Positions 25,992 through 36,434 of a DNA stretch of 64,000 nt are shown in pieces. The stretch comes from Winogradskyella ludwigii (GTDB taxonomy: Bacteria > Bacteroidota > Bacteroidia > Flavobacteriales > Flavobacteriaceae): contig NZ_JABFDF010000001.1 of NCBI RefSeq assembly GCF_013403985.1, positions 434,001 through 498,000 of the forward strand. Direction: 5' to 3'. The notes under the pieces were generated by a model. The model saw nothing but the letters and a program-made list of their open reading frames with translations. It was not told where the DNA came from and ran no database searches. The position numbers were made by a program, and so were the translations under genes. The first letter of the stretch is position 1. The number at the start of each line of letters is the position of its first letter.

Positions 25992-28900
25992 CTAATTCAT
26001 AATTTTTTTAGTTACTTCTATTTCGTTTCCTTCTCCAACCTTAATTACCGCAAGGTACATCCCTTTAGAAAAGTTAAAAGGCGTTGTAAAGCTAGTATCA
26101 ATAACATCTGGAGTATAAACGACAATCTGCTTACCCGTAAGGTCATAAACTGTAACCTCTTTAATACTGCTTGATGAATTTATATTTAACTCGTTATCTT
26201 TTACAAATGCATATGTGCTAGAAAGATCAAACTCATCAACTGAAAGCGGTGCAGGAGTATATCTCAAAATAAAACGATCTAAAGTTGACCCTTCGATACC
26301 AGTAAAGCTATATGGCTGTGCTCTTAAATCATGAACAACATCTAACAATACATCTTCAAGATAAATCCCTTGAGCGGACGTTTGAAATAAATCACCTTTT
26401 ACTTGATCAATCCCTATAGTAAATGTACCATCCGATGGCAAATCAACACCTAATGGTACTAAATCTGCAGCATCAAAAGGAAGCGCACGACCTTGAATAG
26501 CCATTTTTGAAGTTCCTATCGTTGAATAAATACGCATTGGACTACCATCCGAAAATGCATCATACATTCTATCGTTTCCATTTGTTGCACCATTTACATA
26601 ACCTACAAGTGCTAAAGATGATGTATTTGTATTATCCACTAAGCTTAACCAAACCAATTGGTTGCTAGAACTACCTGTTACACTACTTGACTCATTAGTT
26701 TGTACAAATTGTGAATTATCATAAGCAATCTCAGCATCATCATAACGCATTACGTTTTCAAAAGTAACTTGAGAAGTTGCCGCTGCACTTTCATCTACCT
26801 GAACAAAAAATCCTTGACCAGAAGCAAGATTTCCACCAAACATATCTGGCACAGAACCTGTACGATTATAAGTTACGTAATCATCACCATATTCATAAGC
26901 GACTCCTGAATAGAACTGACCTGCAATAGCAGTATTACTTGTTCCTGAGTTCGCCCAAAATCTTACGTTACCTTCCAATGATGTGTTTGCAGTTAAAAAT
27001 TCTTCAACATTTAATGCTGATGGATAAGGATTACCAATCAAATTCCAATGTCTTAATTCTTCAACTGGCTCAGTTGCTGTAGGGGACTTAAGGACATCGA
27101 TATTAACTAATCCGTTAGTCGCAGTACCTTCGAATGCCGCTGTGAATCCCGACGACACAAATGCACTTGGGACATCTACAAGATAACCCTTACCACTTAC
27201 CATTGAGCCACTAGCTGAAACCCAATCACCAGCAGTACCTTCAGTATTCGTAGTATTTACATTATAAACAAAAGCGGATGGAACATACGGCGCAGTAACA
27301 AAATTCACACTAAATGAACTCACAGGCCCTGACCAAAAACTAAAATCACCAGAAACCGCACTAAAAAGTTCACGTTTCGAAATAATCGAACCACTGTTAA
27401 CATTATTAGCACCAACATCTCTTGTTTGAATTAAGCTCGCATCACTTTCAAATGTTAAAGTTCCACCATTCTCAACTTTAACCTCATTATAAAGTTTAAG
27501 AGTTGTATTGGCTTCAAATATCACATTACTTCCTTCCGGAACATTACAACTACAACCTTCCAAAACACCAGTTTCTTGATTAAAATCTTGCGAAAACACC
27601 AATTCTCTTTCCGTATCAGTCACCGTGATTCCTAAGTTAGCATAAGCTGGAGGAAGTGTCCATTCAACACCATCCCAATAAGTAGGTGTACCTCCCTCAA
27701 TTAATCTTACCGGAGCAACAACCGCTCCATAACCATTAGAAATTTTCACCTTATAAGTACCAAAATCAGAGGATTGAATAGCACCTGTCAAAGTGTAAGT
27801 ACTATTAGTCGCACCTGGAATAAGTGTATTATATTTATACCATTGATATGATAATGTTTCCAAAGGATCACCAGTTGCTGGACCTGAAAGCTCTGCAGTA
27901 GCTGAAAAGGTAATTACTGAACTATTAGGAAATCTACAAATATATCTCGAAACTGGAAACTGCGTAAATACAGGTGTCTTTATATCAAAAGACCCTCTAT
28001 TATATGCTAAAAAAGCCAAATCAGATGTTCCACCTGCAACCATATTGATATTGTTAATATCACTCACATTATTAACATCAATTCCAAACTCATCCATTTT
28101 TAAAGCAGCCATACGTAATGGTCGTCTTTCATCTGAACCAAAAGCCCTTGTAGTCGGAGTTGCTACACCGTAATTTGTACTATTTGGGAAATTATAAAGA
28201 TCTAACCTCCAAAAAGACAATAAGGCATCACCATCACTTCCAGCTTCTTCCCTAATACTTAGCTCTATAGGTCTTCCTACAACATTTCCTGAGGCATCTG
28301 CATAATAATATATATCTGTGCTACCAGCACTTGCAATTTGCGTTACTAAAAAATCAGGTATTGCATCATTAATTGAACCTAAATTTCCACCACTACTGAA
28401 AAATTGAACATCAGCCGTTTGATTAAAATTTGTTATCCCTGTTCCTAAATCTAATCCGTTCACACCATCAGTAATAGCATCATAAACCGTAGTTCCTAAA
28501 ATATTTTCTGAGGTTATAGCTAACCCTTCATTAGTTTCACCATCAATCATATCTCCTGTTGCTAAATAATTTAAAGCATGTGTATTACCAGACACACCGT
28601 CAGTAGTATAAGCAAAGAATAATTGCTCACTAAACACAACACCATTATCTGTCAATAATTGATCATTAACTCCTGTAGAGTATGTTACACTGTCATAAGT
28701 AAAAGCTAATAAATCGTGATTATTATTAGGCCATTGACCTACACCATTAGGATTGTTTTTATATTCAGAAGATCTCCAAAATCCATTGTGCGTTGTGAAA
28801 ATTTCGGTGATTTTAGTAATATTACTTGTTGGCCCATTTTTTAATTCTTTTTCAGTTGGAACTACATACTCAACATTAAAAGCAGAGGCAACACCACCAA

Positions 28901-29192
28901 CTAAAATATTACCAATAACATCAACCGATCCCTCTTGAGTGATTTCAAAAGTCATTTCTGTTGAGCTAACTAATGTAACATTACCAATAGAGATACCATT
29001 TACAGTAATAGCTGTAGTTTCAGAAAAGTTACTACCAATTAGAGTAATTTCTGATTTTTTAGTCACTCTAGTTGGAAACACATCCGTAATTGCTTGAGCG
29101 AACAAACCACCACTACACATTAAAAATGCTATAATGGCAAAGGTTTTAAACGACTTAATCGTCTTAATAAAATTAATTGTATTTTTTTTCAT
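25992..29192 (-). CDS. Large T9SS-secreted protein with IPT/TIG and Ig-like domains
   Basis: 1066 aa. A signal peptide (ending GGLFAQ, about residue 32) precedes an IPT/TIG domain (about 35-110, VFPTRVTKKSEITLIGSNFS). A ~280-residue region of unknown fold follows, then an Ig-like domain (LSYQWYKYNTLIPGATNS ... SDFGTYKVKISNGYG). A long beta-rich region has the recurring block HWNLIGNPYPSALNVEEF typical of T9SS cargo. The end is a type A sorting domain (ELNINSSSSIKEVTVYDLTG to KKIMN). It is the close paralogue of the next gene upstream (29379-32735), apparently by tandem duplication. Role unknown; adhesion or matrix function would be a guess. Confidence 0.9.
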   Translation of the reverse strand: MKKNTINFIKTIKSFKTFAIIAFLMCSGGLFAQAITDVFPTRVTKKSEITLIGSNFSETTAITVNGISIGNVTLVSSTEMTFEITQEGSVDVIGNILVGGVASAFNVEYVVPTEKELKNGPTSNITKITEIFTTHNGFWRSSEYKNNPNGVGQWPNNNHDLLAFTYDSVTYSTGVNDQLLTDNGVVFSEQLFFAYTTDGVSGNTHALNYLATGDMIDGETNEGLAITSENILGTTVYDAITDGVNGLDLGTGITNFNQTADVQFFSSGGNLGSINDAIPDFLVTQIASAGSTDIYYYADASGNVVGRPIELSIREEAGSDGDALLSFWRLDLYNFPNSTNYGVATPTTRAFGSDERRPLRMAALKMDEFGIDVNNVSDINNINMVAGGTSDLAFLAYNRGSFDIKTPVFTQFPVSRYICRFPNSSVITFSATAELSGPATGDPLETLSYQWYKYNTLIPGATNSTYTLTGAIQSSDFGTYKVKISNGYGAVVAPVRLIEGGTPTYWDGVEWTLPPAYANLGITVTDTERELVFSQDFNQETGVLEGCSCNVPEGSNVIFEANTTLKLYNEVKVENGGTLTFESDASLIQTRDVGANNVNSGSIISKRELFSAVSGDFSFWSGPVSSFSVNFVTAPYVPSAFVYNVNTTNTEGTAGDWVSASGSMVSGKGYLVDVPSAFVSSGFTAAFEGTATNGLVNIDVLKSPTATEPVEELRHWNLIGNPYPSALNVEEFLTANTSLEGNVRFWANSGTSNTAIAGQFYSGVAYEYGDDYVTYNRTGSVPDMFGGNLASGQGFFVQVDESAAATSQVTFENVMRYDDAEIAYDNSQFVQTNESSSVTGSSSNQLVWLSLVDNTNTSSLALVGYVNGATNGNDRMYDAFSDGSPMRIYSTIGTSKMAIQGRALPFDAADLVPLGVDLPSDGTFTIGIDQVKGDLFQTSAQGIYLEDVLLDVVHDLRAQPYSFTGIEGSTLDRFILRYTPAPLSVDEFDLSSTYAFVKDNELNINSSSSIKEVTVYDLTGKQIVVYTPDVIDTSFTTPFNFSKGMYLAVIKVGEGNEIEVTKKIMN

Positions 29193-29378
29193 AAGTTTTA
29201 ATTTTCTGACATTACCCCCTTTTGGCCTTCTGTCAATGTTTAATAGTAAGTTTGGACGTTTTAAAATTTTAAAAATCTATTCTTTATTATTTAGAACCCT
29301 TTATTAAGTAAAAGTCACAATAAATAACAAAATTTTTGTTTTAAATATAATGTTAGTTAGAAAAAGTAAAATCTATAA

Positions 29379-32300
29379 TTAATTCATTATTTTTTTTCCT
29401 ACCGTAAAACCGCTTTCCATTTTGAGAAGCGCCATATAAGCTCCTCTCGGATATTGAAATGACGTGTTAAATTCACGGCTAACATTTTTATCTAATTTGT
29501 AAGTTGCGACTTGTTTCCCTGTAATATCAAACAACACTATAGACTCAATATCTGTTAATGATTTCACGTACAATCTTTTGTCCTTTATATACATAAAAAC
29601 GTCTAGTTCAGTCTGCTCAGCAACAGAGAGTAATTGACTTGGCGTATATCTTAAAACAAATCTATCATTGATAACACCTTCAACACCAGTGAAACTATAT
29701 GGAGTATCTCTTAAGTCATGCACAACATTAAGGTAAGTATCTTCTAAATAAATTCCTTGTTCATCATTTTCAAAAACACTTCCTTTTACGTTATCAATAG
29801 CAATTTTAAAAATACCATCTTCAGGCAACTCAACACCTATAGCTATTGTGTCACTACCTTCAAAAGGGTAAGAACGCCCTTGGATGATCATATTCTTATC
29901 TTCTAATACAGAGTAAATACTCATACCTTCACCGATTTTTTGGGCGTCATACAAACGATCAATGCCATTTGTTGCACCATCAGCATAACCTACAAGCGCG
30001 ACTTTAGACGTATTACTTTCATCAACTAGCCCTAGCCAAATTAACTGTTTTTCAACCTCTCCGTCAGTATTCACCTCTGAATTACCTGACCTATAAAATT
30101 GACTATTATCATAAGTTTCTTCTGCACCGTCATATCGCATTGCGTTATTAAAAACAACATTAGATGTTGCCGGTGATGAATCTAAAACTTGTACGAAAAA
30201 TCCTTGTCCTGACGCAATCTTACCATCAAAACCTTCAGGAGTAGCGCCCATACCATTATACGTAACATACTCATCACCATAATTATACCCGAAATCTTGG
30301 TAATAAGGATCTGCAGAAGAGTTATCTCTAATAATACCCTCACCTCTAGTCCATATTTGCACATTTCCTTCTAAATTAACATTTGCAGCTAGAAATGTAC
30401 TTGCATCTATAGACGACGGATACGGATTCCCGATTAAATTCCAATGACTATCTTCTGGATCTGGCCTACCTGAATCATCAGATTTTTCAACTACAACATT
30501 GATAGCACCATTATTTGGCACTCCCACAAAACTTGTTACAAAATCAACATCTGAAGGCACTCGCTTTATATAACCAATACCTGTATCCATCGATGCCGAT
30601 GCCGCACTCCAATTTCCTCTTGTTCCGAAACTATTTATTGCATTTACATCCCAACTATATGAATTCGATCCCGGAACGTGTCCAATATCGAAACCATCCA
30701 CAGGTGAAGACCAATAAATATAATCTGAAATGTTCAGGTTTTCTGTAGCTCTCTCAAATACAATGGCTCCGCTATTTGCATTTGTTATTACAGCTTTAGT
30801 TTGCACCAAACTTGCATCATCTTTAAAAGTTATTTGACCTGCAGGTATGGTTTCTACATAAATATTATTTTCGTCATATATGTCTAAATCTTGTTCTACC
30901 ACAAGCTCTTTATAAAGCTTAAGTGTTTTACCCTCCTTTATAGTAACTTCCCGATCTCTTAGCACACGACAATCACAACCTTCTAAATCTACATCTTCAT
31001 TATAGTCTTCATTGAAGATTAAGTTACGTTCATCATCATCAACCGTTATTCCTGCTGTAATAAATGCAGGTGGAAGCTCCCAAGTAGTACCATTCCAAAA
31101 CGTTGGTGTTCCTCCTTCCTTTAAGGTAAAAGGCAAATCTACAGCACCATAACCATTTGACACTCTTACTTTATAGCTACCTAGGTCACTTGAACTAATT
31201 ACTCCCGACAATGTATAACTACTCGATGTTTCGCCTGCTATTGCTACATAATCCTTGTACCATTGATACTCTATAGTTTCATTTGGATCAACTGGAGACA
31301 AAGTAGCTCCTCCCTCAATCACTCCGAGTGCACTAAACTCAATAGAATTATTAGTATCTAACCTACAAATATTACGAGATAATGGGAATTTATCAATTTT
31401 AGGAGATTTTATATCAAAAGCCGATTTATTATAAGCCATAAAAGCCATATCCGCTGAGCCTCCTGCTAACATATTGATATTATTTATATCTCCAATATAA
31501 TTAGTACCAGCAGAATTATTATCAATTTCAAAATCGCTCAATTTAAGTCCGACCATTCGAAATAATCTTTTTAACCCCCCTTGAAAAGCAGTACTCGTAG
31601 GGTAAGATATGTCATATGGCACTGAATTATTCATATTATACAAATCCAAACCCCACTTAAAAAGCCTATCTGCTTCAGAATCTATTCTTAACCTAACAGG
31701 TCTACCTATGATATTACCATCTAGATCAGCATAATAATAGACATCAGTTAAGTTACCATTTGAATTCGCTATTTGAGTGATCACTAAATCTGGTATATTA
31801 TCATTTACGGCCCCAAAAATACCATTACCACTAAAAAACCTAACACTCGCCTCTTTATTGAAATTAGCAATTCCCGTACCCAAATCTAGACCGTTTACAC
31901 CATCAATTATAACATCATAAGCCGTGGCACTTACTTGAGCATTTAAAATAGTGGCATCAATAGCGCCATCTATTTCATCTGCCATTAAAAGATAATTATC
32001 CCTGTGCGGAAACCCTGTAATACCATTAGTAGAATAAGCTTGATAATTTTGAGCTGTATAACTTATCGATTTTAAATCTAACAAAGCATCATTAACTCCG
32101 GTTGAATAAGTAACTCCATCAATTGTAAAAGCCAACAAATCATGTCTATCACTGGGATAAGTTGACTCATCTGCATTATCCCACCAATTTGACCTATAGT
32201 AGCCATTACCATTATAATCCCAATCTGTAAATATCTCGTCTATCTCAATTTCGCTGTCATTCCGATATTCCTTAAGTGTTGGCTTAATGTAATCTATAAG

Positions 32301-32735
32301 ATCTGACGCAATAATAGGAACACTCCCACTACCATTCCCTATCGTAAGGCTTTTTCCTAACTGATCTTCAATATCATCATTGTTCCCACCCGTTGGAAGC
32401 GTAACCAAAACACCACCTGATGTAGTAATATATACATTACTGATCGTGAAGATAATTTCCGTATCTGAAACAATTTCAACACTTCCCGGTTCAATAAGAA
32501 TATCTGTAATAGCCACATCATTAACATCTACAGAAAGAAAACCAGTTCCAAGAACTGTCACCTCCGAACCACTAGTAATACGGGTTGGGATAACACTTGT
32601 AATTGTTTGAGAAAAAACGCTGAGAGTTGAAAAAAGAAATGCAACTAATAAAAATACATTAGCTGTCTTAGCCTCAAAGGCTCTATGTGTAACTTTTAAT
32701 ACCATAAGTACAATTTTAAATACGTTCATTAACAT
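29379..32735 (-). CDS. Large T9SS-secreted protein with IPT/TIG and Ig-like domains (paralogue)
   Basis: 1118 aa. The start is uncertain: M1, M3 and M11 are all possible before the signal-peptide core VFLLVAFLFSTLSVFSQ. Same order as its neighbour: IPT/TIG domain (VIPTRITSGSEVTVLGTGF), the unknown middle region with HDLLAFTIDGVTYSTGVNDA, an Ig-like domain (EYQWYKDYVAIAGETSSS), the HWNLIGNPYPSSIDASTF block and a type A sorting domain ending KKIMN. A 14-bp palindrome lies 8 bp upstream of M1. The next gene upstream, divergent, encodes the T9SS plug protein. Confidence 0.88.
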   Translation of the reverse strand: MLMNVFKIVLMVLKVTHRAFEAKTANVFLLVAFLFSTLSVFSQTITSVIPTRITSGSEVTVLGTGFLSVDVNDVAITDILIEPGSVEIVSDTEIIFTISNVYITTSGGVLVTLPTGGNNDDIEDQLGKSLTIGNGSGSVPIIASDLIDYIKPTLKEYRNDSEIEIDEIFTDWDYNGNGYYRSNWWDNADESTYPSDRHDLLAFTIDGVTYSTGVNDALLDLKSISYTAQNYQAYSTNGITGFPHRDNYLLMADEIDGAIDATILNAQVSATAYDVIIDGVNGLDLGTGIANFNKEASVRFFSGNGIFGAVNDNIPDLVITQIANSNGNLTDVYYYADLDGNIIGRPVRLRIDSEADRLFKWGLDLYNMNNSVPYDISYPTSTAFQGGLKRLFRMVGLKLSDFEIDNNSAGTNYIGDINNINMLAGGSADMAFMAYNKSAFDIKSPKIDKFPLSRNICRLDTNNSIEFSALGVIEGGATLSPVDPNETIEYQWYKDYVAIAGETSSSYTLSGVISSSDLGSYKVRVSNGYGAVDLPFTLKEGGTPTFWNGTTWELPPAFITAGITVDDDERNLIFNEDYNEDVDLEGCDCRVLRDREVTIKEGKTLKLYKELVVEQDLDIYDENNIYVETIPAGQITFKDDASLVQTKAVITNANSGAIVFERATENLNISDYIYWSSPVDGFDIGHVPGSNSYSWDVNAINSFGTRGNWSAASASMDTGIGYIKRVPSDVDFVTSFVGVPNNGAINVVVEKSDDSGRPDPEDSHWNLIGNPYPSSIDASTFLAANVNLEGNVQIWTRGEGIIRDNSSADPYYQDFGYNYGDEYVTYNGMGATPEGFDGKIASGQGFFVQVLDSSPATSNVVFNNAMRYDGAEETYDNSQFYRSGNSEVNTDGEVEKQLIWLGLVDESNTSKVALVGYADGATNGIDRLYDAQKIGEGMSIYSVLEDKNMIIQGRSYPFEGSDTIAIGVELPEDGIFKIAIDNVKGSVFENDEQGIYLEDTYLNVVHDLRDTPYSFTGVEGVINDRFVLRYTPSQLLSVAEQTELDVFMYIKDKRLYVKSLTDIESIVLFDITGKQVATYKLDKNVSREFNTSFQYPRGAYMALLKMESGFTVGKKIMN

Positions 32736-32742
32736 GAATTCG

Positions 32743-32756
32743 TTTATTCGAATAAA
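32743..32756. promoter_or_regulatory. 14-bp perfect palindrome before the IPT protein gene
   Basis: TTTATTCGAATAAA is perfectly self-complementary and lies 8-21 bp upstream of the possible start at 32735. It may be an operator, or within the 5' UTR if transcription starts further up. Confidence 0.4.
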
Positions 32757-33102
32757 AATAATGGACTAATAAATAATTTAAATTAATATGTTCTTAGAGG
32801 GATGACAAAGTTCTTAATTAAGTGCAACGATACGAAAAAAAACAGTTCTTACGTAAAAAATACTCGATAAAATGCATTTTGTTATGACGTAAAGCACTTT
32901 TCAAGGTTAAAAAGCAGCAATAATGTAGCTTTCAATACTTTTTTAATAACAAGAACCAACTGTTATAATTGATTATTTTTATCCAAAAATCTACCAATTA
33001 CAAAATATTCGGCAAAAAGCAGATATATCCGTTTTTGTGTATTTTTATAGTTGTAGAAGATACACACAACTGATTTTAATGCAATTAAACTATTAATCCC
33101 AT

Positions 33103-33136
33103 TTGCATTTCTTCTGTATTTTTGGGATTAAATTTG
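33103..33136 (+). promoter_or_regulatory. Promoter of the T9SS plug gene
   Basis: TTG at 33103-33105, 23-bp spacer, TAAATTTG at 33129-33136. This fits the flavobacterial TTG-N17-23-TAnnTTTG pattern and places the transcription start just upstream of the ATG at 33166. A second TAnnTTTG match (33117-33124) lacks a spaced TTG. Confidence 0.6.
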
Positions 33137-33165
33137 TTTATATTTACATCTCAAAACGAGCACAT

Positions 33166-34416
33166 ATGCCCTCTAAGATTCACTTTATTATATTCATTAT
33201 TGGATTTCCTTTTTTTATTTTCGCTCAAGCCGAAGAGCTAAACCCTCCCGATTTTATAAAAACAATTACTTTTAAGAGTAACACCACCCAAGGACAATTA
33301 CCTGTTTTAAAACTTGGAGAAACGTTACAATTAGAGTTTGATGCTTTAACTGGGAATGAGGAAGATTTCTATTATGTTATTGAGCATTTTAATTTCGATT
33401 GGACCACCTCAAGCTTATCAAAACCCGAATACTTAAAAGGCTTAGATAATCAGAGAATCTTAAGTTATGAAAACTCTTTCAATACTTATCAAATTTACTC
33501 GCATTATAACTTAACCATACCTAATACTCAAACACGCGCCTTATTAAAAAGTGGGAATTATATGATTTCTATTTACGATGATTACGACGAACTCATGTTT
33601 AGCAGAAAATTCATGATCTATGAAGAATTAACCAATGTTGGTGTTAGTGTCAAACGCTCTAGAGATGTTAAAGTTATTGCAGAAAAACAATCTGTAGATA
33701 TCATTATTTCAACCGATGGTACTAATCTAAATAACCCTTTAGAAACGATCAAAACATTAGTCATCCAGAATAACAACCTCAACACGGCTATTTCAGACTT
33801 AAAACCACAATACGTTTTAGGCAATGAACTTATTTACCGTTATGATACAAAATCAGCATTTTGGGGAGGAAACGAATATTTGTTTTTTGAAAATAAGGAT
33901 GTTAGAGCGGCAAACGTTGGTGTACAATATATAGACTTAGAAGAATTATATCACAATTACCTGTACACTAACATATCTAGAAAAGATAGACCATACACCT
34001 ACAATCCGGATATTAACGGTAATTTTTTAGTCACAGTTATAGATCGAACCAACCCAGATATAGAAGCCGACTATGTAATGGTTCATTTTTCATTATTACA
34101 TGATGAATTAAAAAACAAAAACATTCATATTTACGGTAATTTCAATGCGTATACGATTGAACCACTAACTCAAATGATTTATAATACAGAGAGTAAACGT
34201 TACGAATCAATAATGCTATTAAAACAAGGTTTTTACAACTATAAACATATTGCAGTGGATAAACAAACTGGTCAATTAGACGAAGGAGTGATCAGCGGCA
34301 ATTTCTGGCAAACAGAGAACAATTATAAAGTTTTGGTTTACTATAGAGATCTTGGCTCTCGTTATGATCGCCTCATTGGTTTTGGAGAAGCTTCTTCTGT
34401 TGACATTACGAATTAA
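33166..34416 (+). CDS. Type IX secretion system plug protein (DUF5103 family)
   Basis: 416 aa when started at MPSKIHFIIF, immediately after the promoter box; the longer frame would begin inside the promoter. The signal peptide ends FFIFAQ (about residue 20). Family features are NPPDFIKTITFKSNT, LEFDALTGNEEDFYYVIEHFN, KPEYLKGLDNQRI and the C-terminal YNYKHIAVDKQTGQLDEG. Members of this family close the periplasmic side of the SprA translocon in T9SS when it is not engaged with substrate. Two large T9SS cargo genes lie beside it. Confidence 0.9.
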   Translation: MPSKIHFIIFIIGFPFFIFAQAEELNPPDFIKTITFKSNTTQGQLPVLKLGETLQLEFDALTGNEEDFYYVIEHFNFDWTTSSLSKPEYLKGLDNQRILSYENSFNTYQIYSHYNLTIPNTQTRALLKSGNYMISIYDDYDELMFSRKFMIYEELTNVGVSVKRSRDVKVIAEKQSVDIIISTDGTNLNNPLETIKTLVIQNNNLNTAISDLKPQYVLGNELIYRYDTKSAFWGGNEYLFFENKDVRAANVGVQYIDLEELYHNYLYTNISRKDRPYTYNPDINGNFLVTVIDRTNPDIEADYVMVHFSLLHDELKNKNIHIYGNFNAYTIEPLTQMIYNTESKRYESIMLLKQGFYNYKHIAVDKQTGQLDEGVISGNFWQTENNYKVLVYYRDLGSRYDRLIGFGEASSVDITN

Positions 34417-34485
34417 ATTGTAAGTAACTTTAAATCATTAAGACTAAAGCCGCATCTATCTTTAACTCATTAAACAACTTTTAAC

Positions 34486-35862
34486 ATGCATAATGACATT
34501 GCCCTTTTTTCTGAACTATGTGACGAACTTTTTAAAGAAGAAACAAATCAACCTGTTGCAAAACCAATTCCTACTTCAGAATTATATAATCAAATAGATT
34601 TATCATTAAACCAAAACGGTGTAATGGACGATGTTTTTAAAGACACCTTAAAAAAAGTCATTAAAAGCACACCTAAAACAGCATCAAAATCATTCTTTAA
34701 TCAATTATTTGGCGGAAGAATTGGCAAAGCTACTTTAGGTGACTTGCTTGCTGTAATGCTAAACAACAGCATGTACACTTATAAAGTTGCGGGTCCACAA
34801 GTTGGTATTGAGAAGCAAGTTCTTAAAAACATTTGCGAATTGGCTGGTTACTCAAAAGATAGCGATGGCACATTAGCACCAGGCGGATCTATGAGTAATA
34901 TGATGGCGCTAATCATGGCAAGGGATTTTAAAAATGAAACCATAAGAGCAGAAGGTTTATCAAAACCAATGACACTTTACACTTCTGAAGCATCACACTA
35001 TTCAATAGCTAAAAATGCAGCATTAACTGGCATAGGCAAAAATCAAGTACGCTTAGTAAACACCAATTCTAAAGGAGAAATGCTTTCCAAACATTTAGAA
35101 GAACTCATCCTCCAAGACATTTCTAATGGTTTACAGCCCTTTTTTGTAAATGCAACTGCAGGAACAACTGTTCTTGGTGCCTTTGATGATATTAAAGCGA
35201 TTAGTAAAGTCTGTAAAACACATAATTTATGGCTACATGTAGATGGTGCCTATTGTGGCGGAGTCATTTTCAGCAAAACATACAAACATTTAATACATGG
35301 GTTAGAATTATCTGATTCTTTCAGTGTTAATGCTCACAAAATGCTAGGTACCCCTTTAAGTTGCTCAATAATAGTAACACAACACAAAGATCAATTACAC
35401 CATTCATTTTCTAACGAAGCCGATTATTTGTATCAAACAGATGGTGATGACTTTAACTTAGGTAAAACATCGTTACAATGCGGAAGACGAAATGACGCCT
35501 TAAAACTATGGACCCTATGGAAATCTGTTGGAACAAATGGACTTGAAAAAATTGTAGATAAACAATTTGAAATGGCTCAAATAGCTAGAGACTATATTAA
35601 CAAACATAAAGATTACACACTTTATAGCTTTGACAACTCTATTTCTGTATGCTTTAATTATAAAGGTATTTCTGCAAATGAATTATGTACAGCGCTATAT
35701 GAGAACTCAGAACTTATGGTTGGTTTTGGCACTTTCAATAATAATGAATTTATCAGAATGGTGACAATCAACAGCTTATTAGACAAAAATGATATTTTAA
35801 ACTTTTTTGAAACGTTAGAAACATTTGTTTTGACTCATTCGCTAAAAGTTTCAACCACATAA
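34486..35862 (+). CDS. Group II pyridoxal-phosphate-dependent decarboxylase
   Basis: 458 aa. PLP is bound by Lys285 in DSFSVNAHKMLGTPLSC, the group II decarboxylase signature; the upstream WLHVDGAYCGGVIFS carries the Asp that pairs with the pyridine nitrogen. NATAGTTVLGAFDDI and LQCGRRNDALKLW are further family blocks. Group II includes decarboxylases for glutamate, cysteine sulfinate, aspartate, tyrosine and 2,4-diaminobutyrate; the substrate cannot be decided by eye. It is 69 bp downstream of the plug gene, on the same strand. Confidence 0.88.
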   Translation: MHNDIALFSELCDELFKEETNQPVAKPIPTSELYNQIDLSLNQNGVMDDVFKDTLKKVIKSTPKTASKSFFNQLFGGRIGKATLGDLLAVMLNNSMYTYKVAGPQVGIEKQVLKNICELAGYSKDSDGTLAPGGSMSNMMALIMARDFKNETIRAEGLSKPMTLYTSEASHYSIAKNAALTGIGKNQVRLVNTNSKGEMLSKHLEELILQDISNGLQPFFVNATAGTTVLGAFDDIKAISKVCKTHNLWLHVDGAYCGGVIFSKTYKHLIHGLELSDSFSVNAHKMLGTPLSCSIIVTQHKDQLHHSFSNEADYLYQTDGDDFNLGKTSLQCGRRNDALKLWTLWKSVGTNGLEKIVDKQFEMAQIARDYINKHKDYTLYSFDNSISVCFNYKGISANELCTALYENSELMVGFGTFNNNEFIRMVTINSLLDKNDILNFFETLETFVLTHSLKVSTT

Positions 35863-35923
35863 CAAAAATTATAAGGATTCATTCAAAAAAATTGCTATTT
35901 TAGTAAAATAATTCTTAATTCTC

Positions 35924-36310
35924 ATGGTACAACAAGTTACAAGCGGAATAAAAATTTCTGTAGAAACTAATTTTGAAGGCACATTTTATAAAAATTATAA
36001 AGTGCACTTTGCCTTTGGATATAAAGTAACTATTGAAAATCAAAGCAAGGATTCTGTTCAATTAAATTCTAGACATTGGAAAATTTTAGACGCCCTAAAC
36101 AATGAAGAGATCATTGAAGGCGAAGGCGTTATCGGGAAAAAACCAGTTTTAAAACCTGGAGAATCGCACACATACAATTCTGGCTGTCTTTTAACATCGC
36201 CTTTTGGCGCTATGCAAGGGCATTATAATATGGTAAATCTCACAAAAACAAACACATTTAAAGTTTACATTCCTTCTTTTAAATTGAGTGCACCTTTTGC
36301 CTTAAACTAA
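35924..36310 (+). CDS. apaG: ApaG domain protein
   Basis: 128 aa, a single fibronectin-III-like ApaG domain: SVETNFEGTFYKNYKVHFAF, YKVTIENQSKDSVQLNSRHW, GEGVIGKKPVLKPGESHTYN and the signature SPFGAMQGHYNM. The family was named for cobalt/magnesium efflux phenotypes in Salmonella; its biochemical role is still poorly defined. It follows the decarboxylase by 61 bp on the same strand. Confidence 0.95.
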   Translation: MVQQVTSGIKISVETNFEGTFYKNYKVHFAFGYKVTIENQSKDSVQLNSRHWKILDALNNEEIIEGEGVIGKKPVLKPGESHTYNSGCLLTSPFGAMQGHYNMVNLTKTNTFKVYIPSFKLSAPFALN

Positions 36311-36434
36311 ATTGTTATCTTTTTTTTCTAGTAGTTGAACTCTTAGTCGCTTCATAGGACTCTCAAATTCTATAAGTACTAGATATCACAGATCAATATA
36401 ATCAAGACAATTTCGGATCTCCTAAATACATAAA

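Larger units (their letters stand above)
32736..33165. other. 430-bp divergent intergenic region
   Basis: It lies between the 1118-aa IPT protein (minus) and the T9SS plug gene (plus). It holds the palindrome at 32743-32756 and the plug promoter at 33103-33136. The rest is AT-rich with no plausible gene. Confidence 0.55.

Noticed and set aside
33117..33124. TATTTTTG as promoter of the plug gene
   Set aside because: It lacks a TTG at 17-23 bp; the box at 33129-33136 has one at 23 bp.
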